Of a stretch of 64,000 bases of DNA, positions 1-8,741 are shown in pieces (the first letter of the stretch is position 1; each line of letters opens with the position of its first letter). The DNA is from Bacteroidetes bacterium GWF2_41_31 (GTDB lineage: Bacteria; Bacteroidota; Bacteroidia; Bacteroidales; F082), in contig MEOL01000030.1 of assembly GCA_001769215.1 (NCBI GenBank), positions 87,215-151,214 of the forward strand, written 5' to 3'. Position numbers and translations under genes: made by a program. The notes beneath the pieces were generated by a model that saw only the letters and a list, made by a program, of their open reading frames with translations, was not told where the DNA came from and did not search any database.

Positions 1-1
1 T

Positions 2-73
2 GTATATGAAAGTCCTGATCAACAGAAAAGGCCGTGGAGCTTGGGTTTGCGACTGGCCATCGGATTTAAGTAA
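2..73 (+). CDS. Possible C-terminal end of an outer-membrane beta-barrel protein (partial)
   Basis: An open frame enters from the left edge and stops at TAA 71-73. Its last residues (RPWSLGLRLAIGFK) alternate polar and hydrophobic residues and end near an aromatic, as the last strand of a Bacteroidota outer-membrane barrel does. Only 23 codons are visible, so this is a weak call. It could equally be chance open frame in an intergenic region. Confidence 0.3.
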   Translation, partial: VYESPDQQKRPWSLGLRLAIGFK

Positions 74-159
74 TGTATTTCAGGCAACTTTTTTAACTTT
101 TGTGGTTATTAGGGTAGATCGATCAAAATTAATTAACCAGAAACTAAAATGATAATAAC

Positions 160-2391
160 ATGAAAAAAATGATCCTCATTTTACTGCTGATGACAGGCTT
201 CGCGAGCATGGCCCAATCTCAGCTCACCATTATGGGAACCGTGATGGATAATACTCCACTCGGACAACCCATTCCCAACCAGGAAATTACAATTGACGTA
301 TATGCCGGTGGGGCACTATTTGTTTCCAATGTGGTTTACTCTGATTCGGTCGGGTATTATGCTGATTTTATCCAATTGAATAACAATCAGGGTCAAGTCA
401 TCATCTCTACTCAAGATTGTGACAGTACAATTCTGTCCTATAGCCAAAATTTCTTTGGGGACAGTCTTTTTGTTTATCACGATTTTGTTATATGTGGAAA
501 TTTTCCTCCGGGATGTGTGGCCGATTTTCGTTATGAGATACAGGAACCTCTGACGGTCAGTTTTTTGAACCTTTCGCAAGGAGGTGAGTCTTATTTCTGG
601 GATTTTGGCGACGGACACCATTCAAATGAAGAAAATCCGGTGCATACTTACCAGGATGAAGGCTACTATAATATTTGCCTGACCCTCATGAGCAACGATT
701 CATCTTGTTACAGCAAGTACTGTCAGACGGTAACTTTATCGGATGACACCCTCGGATGCCAGGCTAATTTTGCTTACTTCCCGGTGGGTGATTCAAATAA
801 TCCCATCCACGGCTCCCTGACGGTTCAATTTCTTGATATGAGTTTGGGTAATCCCTCACTCTGGTTTTGGCAATTTGGCGATGGAACGGGTGCCTCGGAT
901 CCAAACCCGATCCACACTTTTGGTGGCCCGGGTATTTATCAGGTGTGTTTAACCATCCAAAGTGCAGATAGTAGTTGTACATCGATTTTCTGCCAGGATG
1001 TAATTGTTCAGAATGATTCAGCTACCTGTGTTGCACAATTTGTTCACCATCCTGCTGACTCGGCTCAGGGTGACCTGAGTCTTCAATTTATTGACCTGAG
1101 CTATGGAAACCCGGCTCATTGGTTGTGGGACTTTGGTGACGGGCATTCATCCACGGAGCAAAACCCGCTGCATACCTATGCAAGTGAAGGGGATTATTAT
1201 GTTTGCCTGACGATTAATGGCCCTGACTGCCAGAGTGTCTGGTGTGAGAATGTATGGGTTGGAGCAGGATCTGATTGTTATAATTATTTTTCCTATCAGG
1301 TATTGGATAATACGGTTGTCTTTTCAGGATTTCATTCTGCCAATATCCCGGCCAGCTATGTATGGGAATTTGGCGATGGCACATCGGCCATGGGCCAGGA
1401 GGTAACCCATTCTTATTCCGGTCCCGGTATGTATTATGTGTCGTTGACAACCTTTGACGACAATTTGTGCAGGGCTTTTTCATCTCAACTGGTTGTCGTG
1501 GGTGATACCATCGCCTACAACCAGGTATACGGGCAGGTTTTTGAAGGTGACTTTCCTCTCGAACAAGGTGTAGTCATGATTTTTAGCATCGATACCAGCC
1601 TCAATTACAATCCTTTTATTGATGTGACCCTGATTGATTCTTCAGGTGTGTATGTATTTCCTTATGTGCCCTCAGGTGAGTTTGTGATTTATGCTTTGAA
1701 TATGACTTACAACCAATATTTGCCCACCTATTATGGGGACGTAATTAACTGGGAGGACGCTGAGGTGTTAGTGCTGGGACAACCCAACAATCCTTATGAT
1801 ATACATTTGGTAAGTGCCGTCACCACTTCAGTTGGCGGTAACGGTGTGATTAATGGACAAATATCAGATGAAGTGGTGAGAAGCTCAGGATTTTTAGATA
1901 AAATCAATATGCTGCTTTACAACGAGAGCAAAGAAAGCCTTGGGTTTGCCAATGTAACTTCCGATGGCGACTTTAACCTGGATAACCTGGCTTATGGTGT
2001 GTATTATTTATATCCCGAGCTAACCGGTATAAGCGCAGAATTCATCAGGGTTGAGCTGACCAGCGAGCAGCCCACTGCCCAGGTCAATATGACTTTTTCA
2101 GGGGGCAGCATCACCGGTATTGAAAATCAAAAGGAGCTGGTTTTTGCCGGAGAAATTTATCCCAACCCGGTTACCGATATTTTGAAAATCAATATAGAAG
2201 CTCTGGAAATGAGTGATGTCAGCCTTAAAATTATAGGCATCGATGGCCGGGTTTATCATGCTTCTAATATAAACCTCAATGGCACCAGTGAAACCATCCA
2301 AATTAATGTAAGTGATCTGCCCAAAGGAATGTTTATACTCCGGATCACCGACCATTACCAGGTGTTTTTGAACAGGAAATTCATGCGTTAG
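160..2391 (+). CDS. Secreted PKD-repeat protein with T9SS sorting domain
   Basis: Predicted secreted surface or extracellular protein of 743 residues. A signal peptide (about 1-20, MKKMILILLLMTGFASMAQS) is followed by four PKD modules at about 118-193, 199-284, 289-367 and 372-448, each with the FGDG signature (DFGDGHH, QFGDGTG, DFGDGHS, EFGDGTS). A carboxypeptidase-regulatory-like beta region follows, and residues from about 665 (YPNPVTDILKIN, then GMFILRI) form a Por-type sorting module. Each PKD unit opens with a cysteine, and the first three carry Cys in the I/V-C-L-T strand and near their end, suggesting disulfides. Export by Sec then T9SS is inferred from the family. No enzymatic domain is visible; adhesion or matrix binding is a guess. 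A strong terminator follows. Confidence 0.85.
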   Translation: MKKMILILLLMTGFASMAQSQLTIMGTVMDNTPLGQPIPNQEITIDVYAGGALFVSNVVYSDSVGYYADFIQLNNNQGQVIISTQDCDSTILSYSQNFFGDSLFVYHDFVICGNFPPGCVADFRYEIQEPLTVSFLNLSQGGESYFWDFGDGHHSNEENPVHTYQDEGYYNICLTLMSNDSSCYSKYCQTVTLSDDTLGCQANFAYFPVGDSNNPIHGSLTVQFLDMSLGNPSLWFWQFGDGTGASDPNPIHTFGGPGIYQVCLTIQSADSSCTSIFCQDVIVQNDSATCVAQFVHHPADSAQGDLSLQFIDLSYGNPAHWLWDFGDGHSSTEQNPLHTYASEGDYYVCLTINGPDCQSVWCENVWVGAGSDCYNYFSYQVLDNTVVFSGFHSANIPASYVWEFGDGTSAMGQEVTHSYSGPGMYYVSLTTFDDNLCRAFSSQLVVVGDTIAYNQVYGQVFEGDFPLEQGVVMIFSIDTSLNYNPFIDVTLIDSSGVYVFPYVPSGEFVIYALNMTYNQYLPTYYGDVINWEDAEVLVLGQPNNPYDIHLVSAVTTSVGGNGVINGQISDEVVRSSGFLDKINMLLYNESKESLGFANVTSDGDFNLDNLAYGVYYLYPELTGISAEFIRVELTSEQPTAQVNMTFSGGSITGIENQKELVFAGEIYPNPVTDILKINIEALEMSDVSLKIIGIDGRVYHASNINLNGTSETIQINVSDLPKGMFILRITDHYQVFLNRKFMR

Positions 2392-2420
2392 GTTTGGGAT
2401 TATCGTGTACTGATTGAAAA

Positions 2421-2450
2421 GAAAAAAGCGGCTCAGGGGCCGCTTTTTTC
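2421..2450. terminator. Bidirectional intrinsic terminator
   Basis: A perfect 12-bp inverted repeat (GAAAAAAGCGGC at 2421-2432, complement at 2439-2450) encloses a 6-base loop. It has A-tracts on the left and T-tracts on the right, so it can stop transcripts from the PKD gene on plus and from the methyltransferase operon on minus. Confidence 0.9.
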
Positions 2451-2486
2451 TTAATCACATGTTTTTTTCATTCACCATTCAAAGCA

Positions 2487-3257
2487 TTATACGGCCAAAC
2501 AATTCTTGCTTAGCTCATAACAGATAATAGCAGCAGCCATGGAGGCATTAAGTGATTCAGCTTTTCCGGATGATAGGGTTGGTCCGGGAGGGATGGTGAT
2601 GCGGTGTGTAATATGAGGGAGTAAGGTGGTGCTGATGCCATGTGCTTCGCTTCCAATCAGGATGATTCCCGGCCCTGAATGGCGAATTTCATGCAATGGT
2701 GTTCCTTCAAGAAGTGCCCCATAAACAGGCAGTTTAGCAGGCAGGCCAGATAAATAACTTGCCAGATGGGTGTATCGGACGCTTACCCTGGCCAGCGAAC
2801 CCATGCTGGCCTGCACTACTTTTGGACTGTATGCATCAGTGGTAGCCTGTGAACAGATCACCTGGCGAATGCCAAACCAATCGGCGGTGCGAATCATGGT
2901 GCCTAAATTGCCCGGATCTTTAATATCGTCCAACATTAAGGTAAGTGCCTCAGGTATTGTTGGAGTTGCCATGTGTTGTACAGGTAGTTGAAATAGTGCC
3001 AATACTTCTGATGGTGAGGTGAGTGAAGTGATTTTTTTCATTTCCGTCTCGTCGACTTCATGCGTCCGGATGTTGGCGATGTCTGAACCATGGAGTTCAA
3101 TCCAGGTGACGGAAGCAAAAATTTCTACCGCTTCCAAATCGCCATGCAAAAAGTCAAGCACATTGTTTGATCCTTCAACCCTAAAAAGCTGGTGTTGTTC
3201 ACGATATTTCTTGTTTAACAAAGAGGTAATCAGTTTGGTTTTGGCTTTGCTCAGCAT
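2487..3257 (-). CDS. TrmH/SpoU family RNA 2'-O-methyltransferase
   Basis: SPOUT-class RNA ribose methyltransferase of 256 residues using S-adenosylmethionine. The N-terminal part resembles the SpoU substrate-binding domain. The C-terminal knot carries the three SpoU motifs: DPGNLGTMIRTADWFG near 114-129, LIGSEAHGIS near 200, and SLNASMAAAI near the C-terminus. The target nucleotide cannot be told from sequence; an rRNA target is likely because the gene lies 72 bases downstream of the rplI operon on the same strand. A second SpoU enzyme, more like RlmB, is at 39002-39760. The start is the ATG at 3257. Confidence 0.85.
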   Translation of the reverse strand: MLSKAKTKLITSLLNKKYREQHQLFRVEGSNNVLDFLHGDLEAVEIFASVTWIELHGSDIANIRTHEVDETEMKKITSLTSPSEVLALFQLPVQHMATPTIPEALTLMLDDIKDPGNLGTMIRTADWFGIRQVICSQATTDAYSPKVVQASMGSLARVSVRYTHLASYLSGLPAKLPVYGALLEGTPLHEIRHSGPGIILIGSEAHGISTTLLPHITHRITIPPGPTLSSGKAESLNASMAAAIICYELSKNCLAV

Positions 3258-3276
3258 GGCTTCTTGTATAAAATGA

Positions 3277-3295
3277 GAAACCCTCTCAGGGTTTC
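3277..3295 (-). terminator. Weak hairpin between rplI and the methyltransferase gene
   Basis: GAAACCCT (3277-3284) pairs with AGGGTTTC (3288-3295) across 3 bases. A second AGGGTTTC lies at 3301-3308 and offers an alternative fold. No good U-tract follows, so this may be a partial terminator or processing site rather than a full stop. Confidence 0.35.
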
Positions 3296-3329
3296 CTGAA
3301 AGGGTTTCAAATTTAGTAAAAAGTTTAGA

Positions 3330-3779
3330 TTATTCTGCAACCACGTTGAGTTTGATTTCAACCTGAACGCCTTTGTGCAATTTAATCACAGCCGTGTATT
3401 CTCCCACTTCTTTGATGTGGTCGTCATCAAGCAGGATTTTTTTACGATCGATTTCGATGTTTTTGGCTTCTTTAATGGCATTGGCTATGACAACAGAGTT
3501 TACCGAACCGAAAATCTTTCCATTTGCAGCAGCTTTGGTACCAATGGTGAGTTCCAATCCTTGAAGCAGTTCGGCGACCGAGCCCACTTCCTTCAGGATT
3601 TTCTCTACTTTAAAAGCCTGTTGCTTTTTTAATTCGGCCAATACTTTTTTTCCTGATTTGTCAGCTAAAACTGCCAGTCCTTTGGGGATCAGATAGTTTC
3701 TTCCAAATCCATTTTTCACGATTAACAGGTCATTTTTATCACCTACACCGTTTACATCTTGTTTAAGAATTACTTCCAT
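3330..3779 (-). CDS. rplI: 50S ribosomal protein L9
   Basis: Large-subunit protein that binds 23S rRNA and spans the L1-stalk side of the ribosome. It has 149 residues, the usual length. The N-terminal signature MEVILKQDVNGVGDKNDL with KNGFGRNYLIPKG is diagnostic, followed by the long connecting helix and the C-terminal RNA-binding domain. Last ribosomal gene of the rpsF-rpsR-rplI operon, with 14 bases separating it from rpsR. The start ATG has a purine-rich AGGAGGGA stretch just upstream. Confidence 0.98.
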   Translation of the reverse strand: MEVILKQDVNGVGDKNDLLIVKNGFGRNYLIPKGLAVLADKSGKKVLAELKKQQAFKVEKILKEVGSVAELLQGLELTIGTKAAANGKIFGSVNSVVIANAIKEAKNIEIDRKKILLDDDHIKEVGEYTAVIKLHKGVQVEIKLNVVAE

Positions 3780-3793
3780 TTCTTTTCCCTCCT

Positions 3794-4063
3794 TTATTTT
3801 AGTAAGTCAGCTACATAAGGCATTAGAGCCAGGTGACGGGCGCGCTTAACAGCCTGTGCCACTTTCTTTTGATATTTTGTTGAAGTACCTGTTAAACGAC
3901 GAGGTAACAATTTTCCCTGTTCGTTTACAAATTTGAGCAGGAAGTTAGCATCTTTATAGTCGATGTATTTGATGCGACTTTTTTTAAACCGGCAGTATTT
4001 TTTCTTTTTGGTGTCGACTGCAATCGGAGTTAAATATTTGATATCTGAATTAGGTTGTGCCAT
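3794..4063 (-). CDS. rpsR: 30S ribosomal protein S18
   Basis: Small-subunit protein of 89 residues that forms a heterodimer with S6 on the 16S rRNA platform. The conserved block [19 protein letters not shown] and the basic [20 protein letters not shown] region identify it. It sits between rpsF (27 bases upstream) and rplI in the conserved order, without an ssb or priB gene between, as is usual in Bacteroidota. Confidence 0.98.
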   Translation of the reverse strand: MAQPNSDIKYLTPIAVDTKKKKYCRFKKSRIKYIDYKDANFLLKFVNEQGKLLPRRLTGTSTKYQKKVAQAVKRARHLALMPYVADLLK

Positions 4064-4090
4064 TGTTCTTTAATTTAATTGATGAATAAA

Positions 4091-4447
4091 TTATGCTTCC
4101 TTTTCGGCTACTGCCTCTGCGGCTTTGTTTCTCCGTTTTTTCTCGTTGTATGCGATGGCATGTTTGTCGAGTTTAACGGTCAGGAAGCGAAGAACACGTT
4201 CGTCGCGTTTCAGTTGAATCTCAATCTTGGCGATCAGATCACCAGGAGCCAGATATTCAAACAGGTTGTAAAATCCGGTGGATTTTTTTTGGATGGGATA
4301 TACGAGTTTGCGTAATCCCCAGTTTTCACGGTGCACAATCTCGGCACCATGGTCGATGAGAAAAGTCTCATACTTTTTTACCGCTTCCTTCATCTGATCT
4401 TCAGACAAAACGGGAGTTAAAATGAAAACGGTTTCGTACTGGTTCAT
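4091..4447 (-). CDS. rpsF: 30S ribosomal protein S6
   Basis: Small-subunit protein of 118 residues, partner of S18. The N-terminus [16 protein letters not shown] and the [18 protein letters not shown] strand match the family. The C-terminal tail ([18 protein letters not shown]) is charged and probably disordered. First gene of the operon; the 5' leader is short, AT-rich and has no visible S6:S18-binding CCG motif, so feedback through that known leader is not supported here. Confidence 0.98.
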   Translation of the reverse strand: MNQYETVFILTPVLSEDQMKEAVKKYETFLIDHGAEIVHRENWGLRKLVYPIQKKSTGFYNLFEYLAPGDLIAKIEIQLKRDERVLRFLTVKLDKHAIAYNEKKRRNKAAEAVAEKEA

Positions 4448-4497
4448 AATAAAATAGTTAGTTAATTAATTGATAATTAATACATAAAAATTGGAGT

Positions 4498-4528
4498 GCA
4501 AAAGTACAAAAATCTTTGATATTTCAAA
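4498..4528 (-). promoter_or_regulatory. Bacteroidota-type promoter of rpsF operon
   Basis: Read on minus: a TTTTG element, then about 18 bases, then TACTTTTTG, which is one T longer than the TAnnTTTG -7 consensus. It lies about 50 bases upstream of the rpsF ATG. Confidence 0.5.
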
Positions 4529-4837
4529 ACGTTGCTAACATTTTATTTTTTAATTGAAAGGCTTGGTGGGCTAAGCCCCTTTGGATTTCCAATTTGAATA
4601 ATGCTCATATGGTTTTGCTTTTTGAAAAAAGATAGTTCTTTAAGGTTTTATCTTCTGTCTGTTTTTAGTCTAGGAGGTATCTTTTTCTGAAAAAATGATG
4701 GGTAATGGGTAGGAGATGTTTGTGGCGGACTTAAAAAGACAAAACTTTCTGTTCACAGAGATTTATATTTGGAGCTATAATGTTCATATTCAGACATAAC
4801 ACAGTACAAAGTATTATGTATTTTTATACAAAGTGCT
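4529..4837. other. Intergenic region between rpsF and the DUF285 gene
   Basis: About 300 bases without a coding frame of substance. The only structure seen is a short palindrome GGGCT-a-AGCCC near 4570 inside a longer imperfect stem. No terminator with a U-tract is visible for the DUF285 gene, which does not reach this stretch from the right until 4838. Confidence 0.5.
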
Positions 4838-6172
4838 TTAATGCTTTATTAACTTTTCAATGTATCTTTTTTGATTGGTTACAACCTCTATAATATAAAC
4901 CCCTGATGATAATGTTGATAGAACAATCTCTCCACTTGAGCTTGTTGTTTTAAACACTCGTTGACTATATTGATTGTAAATATTAATTTCTTTTAATTTT
5001 TCAGATTTAAAATCTACTGTTATTGCATATGCTGTAGGATTTGGGTAGAACAGAAAATCACTTACTTCTGTATTATTTAATCCAACAAAACATTCATCTC
5101 CCCAATGTGGTTGGTATTCGGGAGTTAAAGGACAATTATAAGAGAAATAACTAGGTTCATTAGGAATTTGTTCAACACACCACTCCGAAATATCTTGATT
5201 AAAATTAGAAGCACCACTGAACATTTGTTCCATATCGGAAACACTACTCACATCCCAACCACCAATATCCTGATTAAAATTGCCAGCATAATCAAACATT
5301 CCAATCATATCTGTGACATTGTTTACATCCCAACTGCCTATGTTCTGATTGAAGTTAGAAGCACCATAGAACATGAGTCCCATATCGGAAACACGACTCA
5401 CATCCCAACTGCCAATATCCTGATTAAAATTGCTAGCATAAACAAACATTCCATTCATATCAGTAACACTATTTACATTCCAATTACCAATATCCTGATT
5501 AAAAGACCATGAATTACTAAACATATGACCCATATCTGTGACATTGCTTACATCCCAACTGCCTAGGTTCTGATTGAATTCTGTTGTACCCCCAAACATA
5601 TGGTCCATATTAGTAACATTGCTTACATCCCAATTTCCAATGTCTTGATTAAAATATCGGGCAGAATCTAACATATACGACATATCTGTAACCTTACTTA
5701 CATCCCAGCCACCAATATCCTGGTTAAAATCATACGCAGCGAAAAACATATCACTCATATCTGTAACACTGCTCACATCCCAGTTTCCAATATCCCGATT
5801 GAACGACATTGCGAAGTTAAACATGCCAGACATATCAGTAACCTTACTGACATCCCAACTACTTATGTCCTGATTAAAATTCCTAAGAAAATAAAACATC
5901 TGTTTCATATTAGTTACATTTTTAACATCCCATGCTGATAAGTCACCATTAAAGTTAAAGTAATAATAAAATGCACTATCCATTATCGTTACCGTACTTA
6001 CATCCCAATCTGGCATGGCACCGTATTCGGAATTATAGCATAATCCATCCACAGGATTGGTGCTTAAACAGGTGCCAACTGCCTGATAAAAATTATCATC
6101 AGTTAAGGGTGTTTGGGAAATACCAAGAAATGATATTAACAATGCGTATAAAATTAGTAAGGTTTTACTCAT
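4838..6172 (-). CDS. BspA-like DUF285 repeat surface protein with T9SS sorting domain
   Basis: Secreted protein of 444 residues. Signal peptide at about 1-19; then 11 consecutive 25-residue DUF285 units at residues 64-338 on the pattern M-x2-MF-x4-FNQDIG-x-WDVS-x-VTD; then a Cys-containing spacer; then a Por sorting module from about 376 ([16 protein letters not shown] to [10 protein letters not shown]). Every unit is exactly 25 residues, so the DNA is a 75-bp tandem array at 5159-5983. Related BspA-like proteins act in adhesion, but no binding partner can be read from this one. The gene looks more AT-rich than its neighbours and sits next to a phage-type Bro-N gene, consistent with acquisition or recent repeat expansion. 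Confidence 0.88.
   Translation of the reverse strand: MSKTLLILYALLISFLGISQTPLTDDNFYQAVGTCLSTNPVDGLCYNSEYGAMPDWDVSTVTIMDSAFYYYFNFNGDLSAWDVKNVTNMKQMFYFLRNFNQDISSWDVSKVTDMSGMFNFAMSFNRDIGNWDVSSVTDMSDMFFAAYDFNQDIGGWDVSKVTDMSYMLDSARYFNQDIGNWDVSNVTNMDHMFGGTTEFNQNLGSWDVSNVTDMGHMFSNSWSFNQDIGNWNVNSVTDMNGMFVYASNFNQDIGSWDVSRVSDMGLMFYGASNFNQNIGSWDVNNVTDMIGMFDYAGNFNQDIGGWDVSSVSDMEQMFSGASNFNQDISEWCVEQIPNEPSYFSYNCPLTPEYQPHWGDECFVGLNNTEVSDFLFYPNPTAYAITVDFKSEKLKEINIYNQYSQRVFKTTSSSGEIVLSTLSSGVYIIEVVTNQKRYIEKLIKH
5159..5983 (-). repeat. 75-bp in-frame tandem repeat array (11 units)
   Basis: Eleven successive 75-bp units encode residues 64-338 of the DUF285 protein without any length variation. Units differ by scattered substitutions, and a few adjacent units are close enough to allow slipped-strand or recombinational gain and loss. 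Confidence 0.9.
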
Positions 6173-6579
6173 AAAATTATGGTTTATATTTATTTAGGGT
6201 TTTCTTTTTTCTTGCATTATGCATAACCTAATCCCAATCCATACCATACCGAATATCTTCTTATTCCTCACACTCTGGTTTCCGCTACTAATTTTCATAA
6301 ACAACATCCTCTTTATTTTTATTCGTTTAAAGCTATTCCGGCTGTATTCGTTATAGCAGTGGTGATGTGATTCAGTTCCAAAGGTATCAAAATTATTTAC
6401 CCAACCCATTATCGGGAGATTTTTTGCTTTGTGTCAGCAGGTTTTTGTGGTGATTTGAGCTGTTTTAAGCTTCCATTGGTTTGAAAAACATACTGTAAAA
6501 ACGGCACTCGTCACAGACCATCACCAGGCGGGTCGGTTAATTAAGGGATCGCTTTGTCGGGTTGTTGGCATTTCATTGT
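6173..6579. other. Gene-poor stretch between DUF285 and Bro-N genes
   Basis: About 400 bases. A 71-codon minus-strand frame at 6194-6409 has no recognisable domain and an unusual His/Tyr/Lys composition, so I treat it as non-coding. The sequence holds the upstream region of the DUF285 gene and the 3' side of the Bro-N gene. No terminator hairpin with a U-tract or tRNA was seen. Confidence 0.5.
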
Positions 6580-7428
6580 TTATTCGTCGAGATTCTTCGT
6601 TTCTTTTTTTTCGGTGATTCCTAATTCCTTAGCATTCAAAGATGATATTACCTTTTTTCCTGATTTTTCTTCTATTTCTTTGCGTGCATTCCCGGCAACT
6701 GTTCCTCCTTGATTGGCAATAATTTTATTCTCAATAAATGTTTTCGGTTTCCTTTCACCGGAGATTTCTTTTGTCGTGGCTTCAGCGAGCATATTAAGGA
6801 CTAATTCTAAGTTAGTCATATTATCTCTCAAGTTCTCTTTCTTAAGACTTTTGAATTTCTTGTATTCTTTGGTTGTAAAGCCTGCCCAGGCTTTTGTTAT
6901 TTCATCAGTAAGAATTGCATATTCTGAATCTTTCTTTACTCCCCGCGATTCCCATTCATCGGTCAGTTCTTTTCTAACTTCAATACTTTTTAAGCGCTGG
7001 TTAATCCAGTTCTTAGAGTAGCCTTTCTTTAAATAAATTTCCATTGCTCGATCAAAAGCTAATTCGGGGTCTTCTGTTTCTTCAATTCTTTCGTATCCAA
7101 CCTTAGCCAACCATACCTTAAATGGTTCTGCATTAGGGGAAGGAATGGACTGAATTAATCGCAATAACTGTTCGGTGTCAGCAATATCTGTCATTCTCAT
7201 TTTTCCATCGGCAGCCATCATTTTCAACCCGTGACAATTCGTCACGGTTTCATTTCCTTCTTTTTTAAGCCTTTCCTTTAATTTTCGCCAATATGCATTT
7301 GGATTGACACTATTGGTCAGTAAACCAATGACATCAACAATAGAGAAATACCACTTTTCAATGTCATTGTTCCAATGAACTCGTACGCGCTGGTCTTGAA
7401 ATAGTTTTATTGCGTTTTCTTTTGTCAT
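6580..7428 (-). CDS. Bro-N / DinD-like DNA-binding protein
   Basis: Protein of 282 residues. The N-terminus (MTKENAIKLFQDQRVRVHWN, then WYFSIVDVIGLL and YWRKLKERLKKEG) is a Bro-N domain as in phage antirepressors. Unlike short antirepressors it continues through LLRLIQSIPSPNAEPFKVWLAKVGYERIEE and a helical C-terminal half ending GTVAGNARKEIEEKSGKKVISSLNAKELG, the layout of DNA-damage-inducible protein D. Known members are DNA-damage or phage related; the exact role is not established. It stands alone, with no integrase or structural phage genes beside it, so it is an isolated accessory gene and not part of a visible prophage. Confidence 0.8.
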   Translation of the reverse strand: MTKENAIKLFQDQRVRVHWNNDIEKWYFSIVDVIGLLTNSVNPNAYWRKLKERLKKEGNETVTNCHGLKMMAADGKMRMTDIADTEQLLRLIQSIPSPNAEPFKVWLAKVGYERIEETEDPELAFDRAMEIYLKKGYSKNWINQRLKSIEVRKELTDEWESRGVKKDSEYAILTDEITKAWAGFTTKEYKKFKSLKKENLRDNMTNLELVLNMLAEATTKEISGERKPKTFIENKIIANQGGTVAGNARKEIEEKSGKKVISSLNAKELGITEKKETKNLDE

Positions 7429-7514
7429 AATTATAATTCGTAATTACCAACTTCAAAGATAACTTTTCTTTTTCTGTTCAAGTTTTTGTTGGTAACGGAT
7501 AAAAATCATGACAA

Positions 7515-8666
7515 TCAGCGTTCTATCCCTAAAATGGTCTCACAAATAAACTCCGCCGCCTTCCCATCACCAAACAAAGGCAGAAATTTCAGCCCATTCT
7601 CGGTGCTGTGGAAATGGTAGTAAGCACTCAGAATTTTTTCCTTGTCCGCATTGGTCACAATAGCAGCCTGTTCCTGCACTATTTCAACCCATTCGGTTTC
7701 ATAACGCAGTATTATTCCGGGTTTCTGAAAAAAGTAAGCTTCCTTTTGCACACCACCCGAATCGGTGATCACAAGTTTGCAATTACTTTCCAACTGAATC
7801 ATGTCCAGAAATGAAACCGGAGGTAAAATTTTAATGGTCGGAGTGCTTTGAAGCTTCTGGTACAAATCACTTCCAAGGTTTTGTTCCAGCAATTGCGAGG
7901 TCCTGGGATGCAATGGCAAAACAATGGTTTCCTGATACGTTTCGGCAATTTCTATCAAAGCAGCAAAGATGGCCTGCAGTCGCTCAGGCAGGTCAGTATT
8001 GTTGTCGCGGTGAATGGTTCCCAGGATAAATTGGCCATCGGCCAGCCCATTCTTTTCAAGAATATCACTTTTCGATTTCGCCAGCTCTTTAAAAAAAAGG
8101 CTGTTGTCGTACATGACATCACCACAATGGAAAATTCCCTGGTGGTCAGGATGAAAAGGTGCCTTGTGGTCAGGATTAAAACCTTCACGAACCAGGTTGT
8201 CGTAGCCTGTCCGGGTAGGCGAAAACAGCAGGGTGGAAGCATGGTCGCAGAGGATGCGGTTGATTTCTTCCGGCATCCGTTTGTTAAAGGACCGCAGACC
8301 CGCCTCGATGTGAACAATAGGAATGTGGATTTTTGACGCGGCGATGGCTCCTGCCAGGGTGGAGTTGGTGTCGCCATAGAGAACCAGATAATCGGGTTTT
8401 TCATTGAGGAGGATGTCCTCTAATCCTTCGATGATGCGGGCGGTCTGGATTCCATGCGAAGCACTCCCCACCTGCAGGTTGTAGGCAGGCTGCGGGATTC
8501 CTAATTCGTCAATAAAAACTTTCGACATGTTGGTGTCGTAGTGTTGCCCGGTGTGAACAATGATTTCCGTAATCTGATCGCTATAAAGGTTGGCAATGGC
8601 TCTGCTGAGCGCTGCCGCTTTGATAATCTGTGGTCTGGCACCTATGACGGTTACTATTTTTTTCAT
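7515..8666 (-). CDS. wecB: UDP-N-acetylglucosamine 2-epimerase
   Basis: Cytoplasmic enzyme of 383 residues converting UDP-GlcNAc to UDP-ManNAc for surface polysaccharide synthesis. Family motifs are clear: GARPQIIKAAAL at the N-terminus, HTGQHYD, GDTNSTLAGA, HIEAGLRSFNKRMPEEINR, LHPRT and the C-terminal SDSGGVQKEA-like ITDSGGVQKEAYF nucleotide site. Length is normal. It is not in an obvious polysaccharide cluster; its neighbours are a Bro-N gene downstream and a response regulator upstream. A ManNAc dehydrogenase (wecC) is not in the window. Confidence 0.92.
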   Translation of the reverse strand: MKKIVTVIGARPQIIKAAALSRAIANLYSDQITEIIVHTGQHYDTNMSKVFIDELGIPQPAYNLQVGSASHGIQTARIIEGLEDILLNEKPDYLVLYGDTNSTLAGAIAASKIHIPIVHIEAGLRSFNKRMPEEINRILCDHASTLLFSPTRTGYDNLVREGFNPDHKAPFHPDHQGIFHCGDVMYDNSLFFKELAKSKSDILEKNGLADGQFILGTIHRDNNTDLPERLQAIFAALIEIAETYQETIVLPLHPRTSQLLEQNLGSDLYQKLQSTPTIKILPPVSFLDMIQLESNCKLVITDSGGVQKEAYFFQKPGIILRYETEWVEIVQEQAAIVTNADKEKILSAYYHFHSTENGLKFLPLFGDGKAAEFICETILGIER

Positions 8667-8741
8667 GTAGGGGAGTGTGTTTTTGATAACAATGGGCTTG
8701 TATTTTTAATTAGAGAAAGAACATAACAAAAGATCATTCCA

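Noticed and set aside
4448..4510. S6:S18 ribosomal-protein leader
   Set aside because: The leader is AT-rich with no CCG bulge or stem.
5168..5512. Plus-strand 114-codon frame inside the DUF285 gene
   Set aside because: It is the repeat array read on the opposite strand; its periodic Ile/Thr-rich sequence is a by-product.
5159..5983. CRISPR-like periodicity
   Set aside because: Units are 75 bp, contiguous, in frame and coding, without spacers or cas genes.
6194..6409. 71-codon minus-strand frame
   Set aside because: No domain, odd composition and no ribosome-binding or promoter support.
6580..7428. Prophage
   Set aside because: One Bro-N gene only; no integrase, capsid, tail or lysis genes nearby.
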